A stretch of 64,000 nucleotides of DNA. Origin: Diplodia intermedia. Taxonomy: Eukaryota > Ascomycota > Dothideomycetes > Botryosphaeriales > Botryosphaeriaceae. Each line of letters opens with the position of its first letter. Position 1 is the stretch's first letter. Below, one piece after another: positions 1 to 12,422 of the stretch. Where the stretch lies: positions 248,001 through 312,000 of the forward strand of contig JAKEKT010000019.1 of the NCBI GenBank assembly GCA_021495925.1, read 5' to 3'. The notes under the pieces are model-generated. The model saw only the letters and a list, made by a program, of their open reading frames with translations. It made no database searches and had not been told where the DNA came from. A program made the position numbers and the translations under genes.

Positions 1-1
1 G

Positions 2-905
2 CCCGCGCGGCCGGGCCCCGCCCACCCACCCGCGGGCTTCCCCATCGCCGTCCCGCCCACCATCTCGCGGCGGGCGACGCCGCACAAGGCCGCGCTGCCC
101 GAGAACACGCACGTGCGGATGCACACGTCGGTGCACCAGGTCGGCGCGGTGCTGTGGTGCGCCATGGCGTCGCGCACGTCGCCGGCGGGCCAGCTGTTCG
201 CGTGGCGCGGCGCCGGCGACGGCAGCGGCGGCGCCGGCGAAGGCAACCCCTACCCCGCGTGGTGGGACCGCCTGCCCGCCCACCAGCCCCGCCGGCCGTG
301 GCCGTGGCGCGTCGCGAAGAAGGGGGATCGGGAGAAGTACGGCGCCCTGGCGGAGAGGGGCTGGGTGAGGGGTCAGAAGGTGGTGGTCAGGGGCGGCGGG
401 AGGAGGGTGAGGGCGCTGCCGAGGGGGTTGGATCGGGTGGGGGTCAGGCCGAGGGAGTGGGTGGCTGGCGCGTGGGAGCCGTATGGCCCCGAGGAGGCGC
501 TGAGGCCGGCGTTTAGTGGGAGGTTGGTTGAGTTGGGTGAGTGTTTGTGTGTGTGTGTGTGTGTGGTTGTTGTGATTGGCTTTGCTGAGGATACGGGCTG
601 ACTGGCGTGTGTTTGGGGCAGTTTATCGGTGCATGAGCCCGCTTCCAGGGGACAGGCCGACGCCGAGCCAGCTTTGGGAGGAGACGGCGAGGGCGATGGA
701 TGATATTACGGCGCAGTATCCGGATGGAAGCGGCAGGCGTCCTCAAGAGCTGCAGTTGCAGCCAGATAAGGTAAGTGTGGTCCATTATAATGTCCTCTTT
801 CCTGTAAGATCCGGTCGCTGACAAGTTGAAATGCAGTTTCCAATTGGAGAGCGCGTTTTGCGAGACCAATGGGAACCTAACCCTGGCCTTTTTACGGTGC
901 CTTAG
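2..905 (+). CDS. protein-kinase-fold protein, C-terminal part (5' truncated by window)
   Basis: The gene runs in from the left edge. I read three exons, 2-536, 622-770 and 837-905 (TAG), joined by introns with GTGAGT and GTAAGT donors; the phases match. The visible protein looks like the C-lobe of a eukaryotic-type protein kinase: a helix-F-like stretch (HTSVHQVGAVLWCAM) and then, across the first splice, the end-of-domain block RLVELVYRCMSPLPGDRPT, where the Arg of GDRPT is the invariant Arg of kinase subdomain XI. A tail of about 45 residues ends in NPGLFTVP. The ATP-binding lobe, catalytic loop and DFG motif lie outside the window, so activity cannot be judged. The helix F segment has His-Gln where active kinases usually have Asp-x-Trp, so it could be a divergent fungal kinase or a pseudokinase. 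The kinase fold is fairly sure; the substrate is unknown. Confidence 0.6.
545..567 (+). repeat. GT-dinucleotide microsatellite in intron
   Basis: A run of GT repeats lies inside the first visible intron (537-621) of the kinase-like gene, just after the donor. It is a simple-sequence tract with no sign of a coding role. Confidence 0.8.
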
Positions 906-2391
906 GTGAAGGTAGTTGGAGACTGCGTCTGGATGCCTCAGTATCATTGTGCATATCGGGAAACATGCTTCAACTACAGATGCATGCAGGGCGTACTATC
1001 TTTTGCAGAGCAGTAATGAAGACAGGATAGCTTGAACACAATGGTTTCTTTTTTCAATGGCGTGAGGAGGCGGACCAATGGCGGGGGTGCGTATCGGCTA
1101 TCCTACACTTTGCTTACCGGATACCAACGCCACATAGGTAAGTGCCGCACTAGCTTCGAACTAAAGATTAACCGCACACCTCGATGCCTGCACACCAGTG
1201 AGATATATACTCCTTTTCTGATGAGAAAATTGACATTTCTCTGGCTGCCATTGTCACGGATATACGAGTGCAATGAAGCGCTGGTCTTGTTTGGTACTCA
1301 GCTATTTGGGATGCCCACGAGAGTACTATCAATAAACAAGGCGCACACCTTCAGAATGATTAGAAGTACTCGAGAAGTTAGAGTCATGTACGCCTAATAA
1401 GCTACCTCCAGGCAGGAACACTGAAACGAAGACTCGGACCGGAGAGGTGATCTGATATGAATCATTCTGCAGATACGCGGTCAATTTAACTCCATTCCAT
1501 GCCATGCCGGCGAGATCCGGGAAGAGACATCGGTTGAATTGGAAGTAGTGGCCCTATCTACCGCGGACACTTACTCTCACTGTGACGCAAACGAGGCTGA
1601 GCCGGAGAGTTTCTTGGATGGATTATTGCTGCGGTTGACCTGGTCAGGCGCGCAACCGAGGATATTTCAGGACTCGAGTGGCAAAGTCAAAGGATGTAAG
1701 AGCCTAAGCCCGAGATATTGAGTAGGAAGCGGAGTTAAGAACAGTGCTACCCGAAACTGAACGGCACAGCCCTACTTGTGCAACAACGCTGCCCAGGGCC
1801 GCTTAATTACATGCTTAACCAAGGTCAAGGACACCCACCACGTGGAGATCACGCTGTCAACACGCGGGTCCTATATCATTGCGGGGGCGCCACCTTAAGA
1901 TGCTACGTGCAGATGGAGTAAGCGGCATGAAGTCGGCTGCTAATATGGACATTTCGTAAGCGCTAGAAGCCCTATGACGAAGTTATCACCCGCAAACAAT
2001 GCCCGAAGCGGCGAAGACGGGGGAAAGACGGTGGTACGGGGCCGGGGGCCCGACACGGGCCGAGTGATAGCCGTGTCAGCCTGCGTCCAGGCACATCCAC
2101 GGGTCCTACACTCGGGTCTTGAGGGGGTCAGCCGCCCTCACGCAGGCACCCAGCACCAAGGAAGCTTCGTGCGAAGGCGCCCAACAGCTGCAGTCCAGCT
2201 CGGCCGAACCAGGTTCTCCCCATGGGCTCTGCATCGGACAGCAGAAACAAGATCATGCCAAAAAGCAATGCAAGACAGGGACAAGCCCGAGGGAAATGTA
2301 TAAAAGCTGCCGGGAAATGGTCACTCGTACGTCCTGAACATAACCAGTCTTGTCTTTCTACCAACTCGCACTCAACGACACTTCCATCTCA
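906..2391. other. intergenic, kinase 3' end to FAD monooxygenase
   Basis: About 1.5 kb without a supported gene. Base composition drops towards balanced GC compared with the flanking genes, and open frames are short and start mostly at non-ATG codons. The last 100 bases hold the monooxygenase TATA box. I see no transposon ends or RNA gene. Confidence 0.6.
2299..2305 (+). promoter_or_regulatory. TATA box of the FAD monooxygenase gene
   Basis: A perfect TATAAAA stands 87 bases upstream of the ATG at 2392, a usual distance for a filamentous fungal promoter. It suggests a regulated rather than constitutive gene. Confidence 0.6.
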
Positions 2392-4402
2392 ATGGCATCC
2401 GAGCAGCGTGTTACCGTTGGCATCATTGGTGGTGGGCCTGCCGGCCTGACCCTGGCCAACATCCTCGAGCAATCCGGCATCTCCTACACTCTCTTCGAAG
2501 CGCGCAATGACATTGCTCCGCCCGAGGGGGCCAGTCTCGGCTTGATGCCGAACGGCCTCCGCATCCTCGATCAGATCGGGCTCATTGACGAGGTTGAGGA
2601 GTACGCAGTCGCACACGACTACTGGGAGTACCGTGACGGCAACGGCACTCTCTACAACACTTTGCACGCAATGAGGTCCTATCCGGAGATGTAAGCGCAG
2701 ACCACTTCCAAACCACTCCTTTTCCGCCGCCAAAGCATGCTAACTTCAAATCGTCCCTCGAAGCCTTGGCTACGGAGCATACTTCATGGAGAGGCAGCGC
2801 GTGCTTGAGATCCTCTACGAGGGCATCAAGGACAAATCGCGCGTCCTCACCGGCAAGACGGTCTGCAAGGTGGAGAGCAGCAGCACTCATGCCACCATCA
2901 CCACGACGGACGGCGATCGGCTGGACTGCGACTTCCTCGTGGGCGCCGACGGAGTGCGGAGCCTTGTGCGGCGGGAGATCGAGGCCGCATTGCCGCACCT
3001 CCACCACACTCCCGACAGTACGTCACCTCCCCTGTCTGCCCCGGGAATCCTGCCAACACGCATCACCCCCCACTCAAACTCGAACCCGGGATTCCGTCCT
3101 TCAATGCTGACCGCATGCTTTTGACCAGACTTCGCTACCAAATACGGCTGCGTCTACGGCATCTCCAACGCGCTCCCGCAGATCAACCCGGGACGGGCCT
3201 TCACCGTGCACCAGTCGGACGCGTCGCTGCTCATCTTCTCGGGCGCGGGCGGCACGCTCTACTGGTTCCTGTTCGTCGACCTGCACCAGACCATCGGCTT
3301 CGACGCGCCCGACAAGAAAAAGTACACGGACGACGACCTCAACGCCGCGTACGAGCTCGTCGCCAACGCCACGGTGACGGCGGGCGTCACCTTCGCCGAC
3401 GTCTTCGGCGCCAAGCGCGTTGCCGTCATGACGGGGCTGGAGGAGGGCGTCGCCGACGTGTGGAGCCGGGACCGCATGCTGCTGCTGGGGGATTCGGCGC
3501 ACAAGGTACGTGATCATGGTCTGAAGAGATAACAACCACTCCTCTGCCGGGGTTCTACAACGTGGCCCACTCACCACCCCACAAGCATTCCTGTGCTGAC
3601 AACCCCCCGCCGCCGCCAGATGACCCCTCACGCAGCCATGGGTGCCATGCAAGCCATGGAATCCGCCGCCTGCTTCTCCAGCCTGCTCCTGGCCCTGCGC
3701 GCCGCGCATCCAGACTACTTCCCCACCTCCCTCTCCTCCTCACCCTCATCCTCCCCATCCACCTCCTCCCCCTCCTCCGCCGCCTCCACCTGCTCCGACA
3801 CCGACGACCCCCTCCCCACCATCCCCACGCACGAAATCACCCGGCTCCTCAGCACGTACCAACACCGCCGCCACACCCGCGCCGCCAGCGTCGTCGCGGG
3901 CGCGCACTTCCACTGCGAGACGCAGCTCAAAGTGACCGATCCAGCCAACCCGCTGACGCAGCACTTCATGCAGCGGCTGCCGCACCTGACCAACGAGCTG
4001 TGGCTGCACATGACGCTCGACGGCCTGTGCCGCGCCCACGCCGTCGACGGCTGGCCCGAGGCCCGCAACGGCCCGCGCGTGCGCCGCTACGCCGAGAGCG
4101 CGCGCCGCTTCCTCGACGGCGCCGAGAGGCGGAAGGGGCAGGTGCAGATGCAGATGCAGATGCAGATGGCGGCGAGGGCGAGGGCGGGCGCGGGCGCGGG
4201 AGAGCGGCAGAAGCAGGAGCAGGAGCAGCAGCAGAAGCGGGCTGAGGGCGTGGTGGTGGCGGCCGTCGAGGGTGCAGGAAGTGGCGGCGGGAGCGGCGTT
4301 GGTGGAGCCGCCGCCGCCGCCGTCGCCGTTGACGTGATGCAGCAGCAGCAGCAACAGCAGAGGGCTGAGAAGCATGCCGAGATGGTTCCAACGGCCGCTT
4401 GA
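2392..4402 (+). CDS. FAD-dependent monooxygenase, PaxM/salicylate-hydroxylase-like
   Basis: Four exons, 2392-2690, 2764-3017, 3129-3505 and 3620-4402, give 570 residues. The start shows the Rossmann FAD motif GIIGGGPAGLTLANILEQSG, a Glu ending the second strand (LFEARND), then MPNGLRILDQIGL and MERQRVLEILYE as in class A flavoprotein monooxygenases. VGADGVRS (DG motif) precedes intron 2, and GDSAHKMTPHA (second FAD motif) spans intron 3. Such enzymes use NAD(P)H and O2 to hydroxylate or epoxidise small molecules; the spacing resembles the meroterpenoid/indole-diterpene PaxM group more than aromatic hydroxylases, which is inference. No prenyltransferase, cyclase or synthase gene is nearby. Two oddities: the loop after GDSAH has Ala where family members usually have the first Gly of GxG, and the last 100 or so residues are low complexity (QM repeats, Ala/Gly and Gln runs) rather than a hydrophobic anchor. 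The substrate is unknown. Confidence 0.85.
4141..4168 (+). repeat. CAGATG hexamer repeat in coding sequence
   Basis: Four to five copies of CAGATG encode an alternating Gln-Met run in the C-terminal tail of the FAD monooxygenase. The repeat is in frame. A short CAG/CAA run near 4338-4360 adds a poly-Gln tract to the same tail. Confidence 0.8.
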
Positions 4403-6795
4403 ACGATTTTTACTTTTGTATTTTTTTCATTTTTTAGGTTTCGGGCTTCGGGTGGGGCGTTTTTCTCCTCCGGCTGTTTTGTTGTTGCACCAATTTACTT
4501 TTCTGTTCATGTACGGCCGCTCCTTATAGTAATAACCTTGTATTTCCCGCACATAGGAAATGAAAGTTTCATGACGTCGACGCGCATTCGAGAAAAGTGA
4601 AAATCCCCCTGTATGCCGGGGCGCGGGTTCGCTTAAGCAAGATTCGAAAACCCCTGATTCCCAGGCACTACTGCTTACTCCTGCACGAGCTGTGTGTGTG
4701 AGGGGGGGCGGCGGTAGGCTGTCACCGCCGCCGTCTTATACGCATGAGTTCCTATCTGGGGCTATGACGCACGTTGCGGGCGGCCGTAGGGTTGACTGTG
4801 GCTCTGTTCGTATTCTGCGTTGTCCGAAGGGGAGGTCGGCCAGTCAGACGCGCAGTAAGCCTTGCCGGCTGCACGTACCTGCATGCCGAATTGCTGACGG
4901 GCATAACTTGTATATTACAGAAAGCACGCACCTCCGGACAATCCTACGGCTGTAACAGCAGCACCTCCTCCCATTCTCCGATGTCCGAAGGGGCGAGGGA
5001 GGAATGCTCTAGAGCCTTTTTCATCCTGTCCGCCACAGCCTTGCTGCAGCCTGGCAATCGGCCGTGCAGGAGAACTGCGCTACTCGGGTCCCGTCGCTCG
5101 AGTCTGGGCAGCGGTATTTGCCTTTAGCTCGCATCCCAAGCATTGGTGGTGGAAGCTTCCGACCTCCCTTCTCAAAGCGTCCTGTTGCAGCGCCTGTCAG
5201 CCCGAGCGTACACTTCCTATCCGCCCAGTCACACGCGCCCAACAAAGAGCGTCCGATAGGATTCATGTTGCCTAGGGTTCCGCCCACGGTACCGGTAGGT
5301 CGGGGATAGCAATCGCCGACGATCGTCCAATCGAGGGCACATGGGCAGCGACTCGGACTTCACTTCGAGCGCGATCGTGGTGGTCGACCGAACCGCATCC
5401 CAACTCCAGCTGAGAAAGCCCAGGGTGACGATCAGATAGGGGCAAGCCAGCGATAACCACCACATGCCTCGAGTGCGTCCACAAATAGGCTCGTCGATGA
5501 GGACCCCGCCTTAGCTGATCTTTCCTTGTCGTCCGGGTTACCCTCTCCAGCCGTAGGCACCACACCCCCCCCATTCGCCCCGTGGCGTCCAATGCCAGTT
5601 GGTAGATAAGTGCTACAGATAGCAGCACCATCACCCCACCTGTAGCCCCCCCCCCATGCAAGAGGTTGTTGCAGGCGCGCGCTGACTACATGAAGCAACC
5701 CGATTAGGGCAGTCACCAACCCCCTTGCTTTCTTTTTGCGGACGACGACGGCACGACGGCACCTCGGTCGTTACGTGCTGTCATCGGAATGATGGATCTG
5801 ACGTCGTCGGGGCTCCACACCTGCTGCAGCTCTTTGTCGCCGGATAACGAATCTCCCAGGGTGAGCCGGGGGCGTCGTGGTCCAGTCAAGCCATGAGGGC
5901 GGCTGCCTTCAAGACGTGAGGTTTGGGCCTCCTTGCAGATGAGACACGAACCACTCACATACAACCCTGGCTTCAGCTTTCTTCGACGACCGGGGACAGA
6001 CGGGGTGAACAAACGAAAGCCGATGGCATGTGTGCGCGCGTGTGTGGGTCATGGTTCTTTTGCCAGAGAACAAAATTGTCTTCGTGAAAAATCAGTTGTC
6101 CCAACTTTTATACACCGGAATAGTCTCTTTCGTACTATCATGGCCGTTGCCGCGGAAAAGAGAAGATGGGGGGGAAAAAACAGCTGACGAGAGATGTGCC
6201 GCCCAATGAACCGAGACGTCGTAAACCTGAATGGTCGCTTTCAATAACCCATGATCTCAGCGAAAACCGGAAGCTGAAAGATATGCATCTAGCAAAATGA
6301 CGCCAGCGTGCTTGCGGAAGAAAAGGAGAAACCAAACGGCTCAAACAGTCCGACAATCAAAATGACTAGCCCAACCGCGCCTCCACTGGGGGTATGGTGT
6401 GTAAACTGAACATAAGCGAAAGTGAATCTCTAAAAGGCAAGGATACTAAACATATATCTCCTCTAAAACAGGTCCAAGAAGGAGAGAGCAGGGGGGAAAA
6501 AAACCAGTAAACCATGCGGAACAAAAACCAAGAGTCATCAGATGCAGCATGCCAAGCCCGTCAAACCGTAATCACATGAACCCCGTGTCCTTCTTTCTTT
6601 CACTTCCTTTCCTTCGTGTGTGCGTTGCATGCCCTTGGGCCGCCCCTCCAAATTCTAGATGCGCCGCGCCGCGAAAGCGAAAGTCTCAAAAAAAGAAGAA
6701 AAAAAGAAAAAAAAGGGAGCCCATAATGCTACAATCCCTCCTCTTTTACAACCCGCCCCTTCAAAGACCTCGCGAGTAAACGCCATCCCATCATC
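4403..6795. other. convergent intergenic region
   Basis: About 2.4 kb between the 3' ends of the monooxygenase (+) and histidine kinase (-). It contains T-rich and A-rich stretches, which probably serve as 3' processing signals close to each gene, and no open frame with coding character. The A-rich block near 6685-6720 lies just beyond the kinase stop codon. No gene is supported here. Confidence 0.55.
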
Positions 6796-9700
6796 TCAAT
6801 TCTTGACCTCCTCCTCTTTCCCTTCGCCCGAATCCCCTTCCATCTCCTCCCCTTCCCTCGCATTCCCAAACTTCCCCGCCAACTCCTCAATCTTCGGCAC
6901 CAGCTCCGGGATCCTGAACGGCTTGCTCACGACATCGTCCATGCCCGCCGCCATCAGCTGCGCAATCTGCGCCGCCCGCGCGTTGGCCGTGACCGCGATG
7001 ATGGGCACGTGCCCGATCAGCTTGCCGGCGTCCTCCCACTCGCGGATCGTGCGCGTGCAGGCCAGCCCGTCCATGACCGGCATCTCCTGGTCCATGAGCA
7101 CGACCGAGAGGTGCAGCGTGGGCGGGGCGGTGGTGGTGTTGTTGGTGGTGGCCGTCTCGCTGCTGTTGCTGCCTGAGGCCGCATTGTTGGCGTAGTGCGT
7201 CGAGGTGCGGAGCAGGTCGAGGCATTCGCCGCCGTGGTTGGCCACGTGCACGGTGAAGCCTTGGTTCTTGAGCTGCTTCTGCAGCACCTTCTGGTTCACC
7301 AGGTTGTCCTCGACGATGAGCACCGTGATGTCCTTGCGGTTGCCGTGCAGCGTCTGGTTGTTCTTGCCGCCGCTCGTCGGTCGTCTCGGCACCGGCGCGG
7401 CGAAGTCCCTGGTCTTGATGATGGGATCCTGCGGCCGCTTGTTGCGCGGGTCGCTGGTCGCTCGCGTCAGGCTGACCGGCAGCGGCTCGACCGGGTCGGC
7501 GGGCGGGCTGCTGCGGCGGGCCTTGACGTAGAAGGCGAAGGTGCTTCCTTTGCCCGCTTCCGACGACACGCCGATCTCGCCTCCCTGCAGCTCGGTGAGC
7601 TCGCGAGAGATGAATAGGCCGAGACCGGAGCCGCCGTATTGCACATGCGTGCGGGGCGAGGCTTGGGAGAAGCGCAGGAAGAGCAGCTTCTTTTCCTCCT
7701 CATTGAGGCCGCGGCCGGTATCTTGCACGGCGAAATGCACGTATATGTCGTCGCCTGTCCCCCAGTCGTGGCTCTCTGTCATGTCTATTCTCTTTGATCG
7801 CGTTGGGAAGTAGTTGACGAGTCGGTTCTCTAGCTTGGAGAACTTGACCGTCGATGCTGCGATGGTTACTTTGATCGTCCGTTTGGCCTCGGTCGTGGTG
7901 AACTTGATCGCGTTTGTCGTGAGGTTGATTAGCACCTGCAACACACGGGATGGATCCAGTCGGACCCAATCAACGCCGAGCTTGTTGAAGGATTCGTCCA
8001 CTATAAACTCCATCTGGATGTCGGCCGTCTGCAGTTCTCCCTCGAACATCTTCAGCGCGCGTTGAACGACAGTCAGAGGCTGGACATCGACAGGCGTAAC
8101 AAGAAGCATGGCAGAGTCGAGCTTGCTCAAGGTAAGAACATCATCCACGATGCGCTTCTGATGCTGCGCACAGAGCGCAATGGTTTGGGCAGCATCGATG
8201 CTGTTACTGACGAGCTCCTCTTCGATCACCTTTGATCCGCTTTGTCTGAAGTCGAGCAGAGAGGAAGAGATTTCGTCGGCGCATTGCAGAATGGCGCTCA
8301 GGGGGTTCCTCATTTCATGCGAAGTGATATCGATGAAGTTCTCCTGTTGCCGTTTCAGCTCCACGGCCTCCTCCATTTTCCTCTTTTGGAAGCCCTCGGC
8401 CCACTTCTGCTGGCTGATGTTTGTGATCGTTCCAAAGACACTCTTGAGAGTACCCTGGATGTTCTTCTCCGGGTAAGCGCTGAAAAGGACCCAGGTGTCG
8501 GTGGAATTGCCGTTTCTATCTTCCCAAGGTGCCTTGAACCGGAACTCGGCCGTGACAGCCTCGGTCTTCTCAACCAAGGTATTCCACAGACTAGCGACCA
8601 TTTGCTGGTCCTCGGGTTTTACTGCATCTATCCATTGATCTGTGCTGGCCGTGTCCTTGTGCACTCGGGATATCTCGTACCAAGTGTCGTTGCAGTAAAT
8701 GATATGACCCTCTGAATTGGCAATGAAAAGGCCGGCCGGAGAAAACTCAGCCATACGGGTGAACCTCGTCTCGCTGTCTCTTGCTTCCTGGGTCCTAGCG
8801 GCAAGCTGTTCGGACAACTCCATTCGGTCCATCGCAGCTAGTTTCGCAGCTCTTTGACCCCGACGAATCTCCTCCTCGAAAAGAACCACCGACGCCAGAG
8901 ACGTGGCAAGCTGTCGGCTCAGCAGTTGAACAAACAAGTTGTAGTCATCGTCGTAGGGCCGCCTCGGATTCACACCAAGGACCAAAAACCCCAGTATAGA
9001 CTCCCCGGTCGTCGGATGTATCGGGCAAACCACAATGGATCGTACGGGGTCGTCGAAACCGCGGCCTCCGATCCCTTCCATCATCTCTCCAGGCAGATCT
9101 CCGCTCCCGATCTCCAGCAAAACCGGCTTATCGGTCTTCATGACCTCCCGTAGTACAGGCGCGAAGCCATCCATGCTCGTCTTTAACTCCAATTGTTCCG
9201 GTGCACACCTATGGCCCGCTGGTACGCCCATTGAGCCTTCTAACAAACACTGCTTCGTTCCGAAAACGCTGCTGGAATGCATCGATGATGAATCGCTGTC
9301 GGAATCGTCCGCGACCGAGTATAGGAGCACGAATGGCGTGTCATATTCGTTGCTCGCTAGCGCCTTCATGACTTGGTCCCAGAAGGATTTTATGTCACGG
9401 GCAGCAGCGGTCCGCTCGCCGACTTCGCGGAGAGTGAGCATCCGTCTCTCCGCAATCTTCCGTCGAGTCTTCTCAAATGCCGGATTGTAGAGGCCCATGA
9501 CGGTCCCGTCGCCTCCGATCATGGGAATAATGGCCCAGGAAAAGTAAGTCTCTTCAAGGTAGTTGCTTCGCTTAATAAAAAGGCAATCGTCGTCCTGGAA
9601 GGGGTGGGTTAATTTTGACGGAAGCTGAGGAGACCACCCGCTACCAACTCACCTTCATTGTGGCCTGGCCGGTAGTCTTTGCGCTAGCGAACACATCCTT

Positions 9701-11413
9701 AACATCCTCCCAGATTTCCGCCCAAGCGTCTTTGTAGCTCTGGCCCATCAGGGTCGGGTGTTTTTGGCCGGCCAGTAATATGTATGCTTCGTTGTAAATT
9801 GCTACAAGCTCTTCTCCCCAGTACATGGCCGCAGGGTGCGGGCTGGCCATGATCAAATTACACATTTGCCGCAGGTCGGCTGACCAGAACTCGATTGGCC
9901 CCAAGGGGGTAGATGCCCAGTCAACACTGCGCGCAAACTGGATATGCTTGGGAAGATTGGAGTCGATGGGCAGGCGCGTCCAGTCGAAGAAGCCAATCTC
10001 TTTCCTGGAACTCGGGTCATTAAAGCTTTCAAATGAATCAACGGTGCCGGCAACAGCAGCGCGGAGTACGCACTCATTTGTTATCGACGGATGGGTGGCA
10101 AAGGCGGATGCATCTGCGGAGGTTCCAAAGAGGCGTCCGGTCAAGCCAGCTGGGGTTTGCGGGGCCTCAACCAACTCGCCGGCCGTGGTCCTGGTCGTAG
10201 CCGTCGTCATGGTCCCGGCCGTCTGGGGGGTGCAGGGCCTGTCGGGTGAGGAGGCGCCTGCAGCAAAGCCAAAATAATCGGTAGCATCCGACTCGGTACT
10301 CGGCAGTACCACGCCTTCGGAATCAGCAGGGCCAAGCTTCTCCCCCCTTGCAAGCCGCCCTGCAGACGAAGGCTGCTGCGCCGCCACCGAGCTCGGGAGA
10401 GACGAGGTCGTGGTCGGGGTGGGCGAGGCCGCGTAATTGCCACTGATGACCCGATACTTCTTGCGGATTGTGTATATTGTCCACGACAGGCCGCCGTAGA
10501 GCATGCCCGGAATGCAGACGTCCAGAGACTCGCCGTGCACGACGGCGCTCAGGACCCATGTCTTGAAGTGGGTAAAGGCCTTGAAGGTGGCGGAGTCCTG
10601 GGAGCCATGCACGACTTTGCCGCTCACGAGGTCGAGAAGGCCGATGCTGGCGCGCAGAGCTGAATTGGCGAACACTATATGAAAGTATCCCGGGCCGTAG
10701 TTTGTGGGCTCGCCCAGATCCACAATGAACGTCGGCCGCCCATCCTGTTCCAGCAGCTCTCCAATGCCAATGTTGCTGAGCGCGCGAGGCACATCGGGCC
10801 TCTCGCGGATCTCGGGCGACGCGGGCGGCAGGCTCGAACGATCGACCGATGTGCGGGTCGAGGGGCTCGAGCCAGCATACGTGCCGCGCGCCAGAGTCAC
10901 AGTCTTGATGCCGCTGTCCTCGCGCGCATTGCTCAACATCCTCGCGGCGGCCTCGGAGCTCGAGAAGCGAGCGGGCAACGGCGGGCGCGCGCGCTTGGAG
11001 TGCGAGAAGAAGAGCGGCGACGGCGGCTGCTTGCGGTCGAACGACGGCGCGGGCAGGTCGAAGGAGTCGAGCGTGTGGCGCGAGCGCTTCTGGAGCTTGC
11101 GGCGCTTGTGCAGCGGCTCGCTGTGGGCGTGCTTGTGGGCCGGGCCTTGCTGCGGCAACAGGCGCTTCTCAGCAGGCCTCGAAGGAGCGACAAATGAATC
11201 AGCGACTGACTGGCGGCACGGCGGCGGGTTCACGGGACCGGAGGGCGGCTCTGGATCAGTGGCATGCGGCTGCGCAGCCAGCCATGCGGTCGCGGCTTTG
11301 GAGCTGGGCGGCGGGCGAAGGCGGGAGCGGGTTGGGCGGTGGCGGGGCTCGGGGCTGGACGAGGGGCGGTGGTCGCGCGGCAGTCCTGTGAAGATTGATG
11401 GCGGATCAATCAT
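6796..11413 (-). CDS. hybrid histidine kinase with PAS/GAF-like sensors and receiver domain
   Basis: Two exons, complement(6796-9594, 9653-11413), give 1519 residues. The 58-nt intron has donor GTGAGT and acceptor CCAG and is in phase 0. In order: a Pro/Ser/Arg-rich disordered N-terminus (to about 200), a PAS-like segment (about 215-320), a second PAS-like segment with the DxTPLGP signature (about 480-640), a GAF-like segment (about 660-825), a PAS domain (about 865-980), a dimerisation/phosphoacceptor helix with TSHEMRNPLSAI (His near 1013), and an ATPase domain with N box INLTTNAIKF (Asn near 1148), G1 DTGRG and G2 GGSGLGLF. A receiver domain follows with VEDN, phospho-acceptor Asp in VLMDQEMPVMDG (near 1422) and the Lys of VSKPF. 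All phosphorelay residues are present, so it should be active through an Hpt protein such as Ypd1. No transmembrane segment is evident, suggesting a soluble sensor. The stimulus is unknown. It diverges from the gene at 12423. Confidence 0.92.
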
Positions 11414-12422
11414 AGAGTCGCAGTGGGGGAGGAGGGCGAGGGCTGCGGTGCATGCCTCCGCCGGGCAGCAGCGCGAGCAAACAGGCCGGAGGGAAAAGAG
11501 GCAGTTAGTGTGTACAGCGCAGCAGGGGTGCCGCGTGCGCGATGATGCGGTGGCGGGCAGCGGGTGGAGCGGGCGCAGGCAGGCTCGGGCAGCGAGGCAG
11601 CTCCGGGCGGTGTTGAGAGGACTGGGGAGAGGGCGCCGCGGAGGCGCGTGCTGGCTATGGGCGTGGGTTTTGGGCGTGGCGCTCGGCTGGGCGATCGACG
11701 AGTTGCTGTCGCTCCCCAGATGGATCTACGCCGGAGTTGCGAATCCAGGCCCTTGCCACTCCACCTGTCTCAGCTCCCGCTGCGTCTCCGCCGGCGCCAC
11801 GCCTTGCTCTTTCCGGCCTCGACGCTGACCTGCACCCGCCCCGCCCAGCGCCAGCCGGCCACAGCTCCGCCGGCCTGCGTCACCTGTTGGGCCAACACCT
11901 CGCCCGCATCACCACTCACCCGTGGCGCTCCCTGCCACGCCGCGCCTTGACCATGTTTCTCGACCTGCGTCGTCGCCAATCGCCGCGGTTGAGCCTGTGT
12001 GACCTCGGGTTGCCCCGATCCGCGGCCAAGAAACCTCATTGTTCGGCCTCGGTGCGCTGCCGCAACCGGTGCTCGGCGCTTTCTTCCTTGACGCTGCATC
12101 TCGGCCTCTAGGCACGGCTGACTTATATCGCATGCTCTTGGCCATGCGACGTGACGGCCAAGGAGGAAGATGGCTTCCCGCCAAGGACATCTTCGAGCCG
12201 CCTCTTCCGGCGGCTTCGTCCCGTCGAACAACGAACACAATGCGTGCACCATTGCTGCAAACGTTGACTTTCGTTCAGCGTCGTTCAATCCCTATGTCGT
12301 CCTTTGTGCGTGTGTCGACGTCCATGATAAAGCCATGGCCTCCTGTCCCGTCTTGGGCTTCTCATTGCATCGCTCCTCAGTCCTTCGTCTGAGAGTGATT
12401 CAAGCAATCAGACTTCGTCAAC
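11414..12422. other. divergent promoter region
   Basis: About 1 kb between the start codons of the histidine kinase (-) and the OTU-like gene (+). The half nearest the kinase is very GC-rich and carries long open frames on both strands that look like composition artefacts. No clear TATA box is visible near either start. Confidence 0.5.

Noticed and set aside
10704..11828. 374-codon plus-strand open frame
   Set aside because: It is antisense to the GC-rich, disordered 5' part of the histidine kinase gene; the kinase frame explains the sequence.
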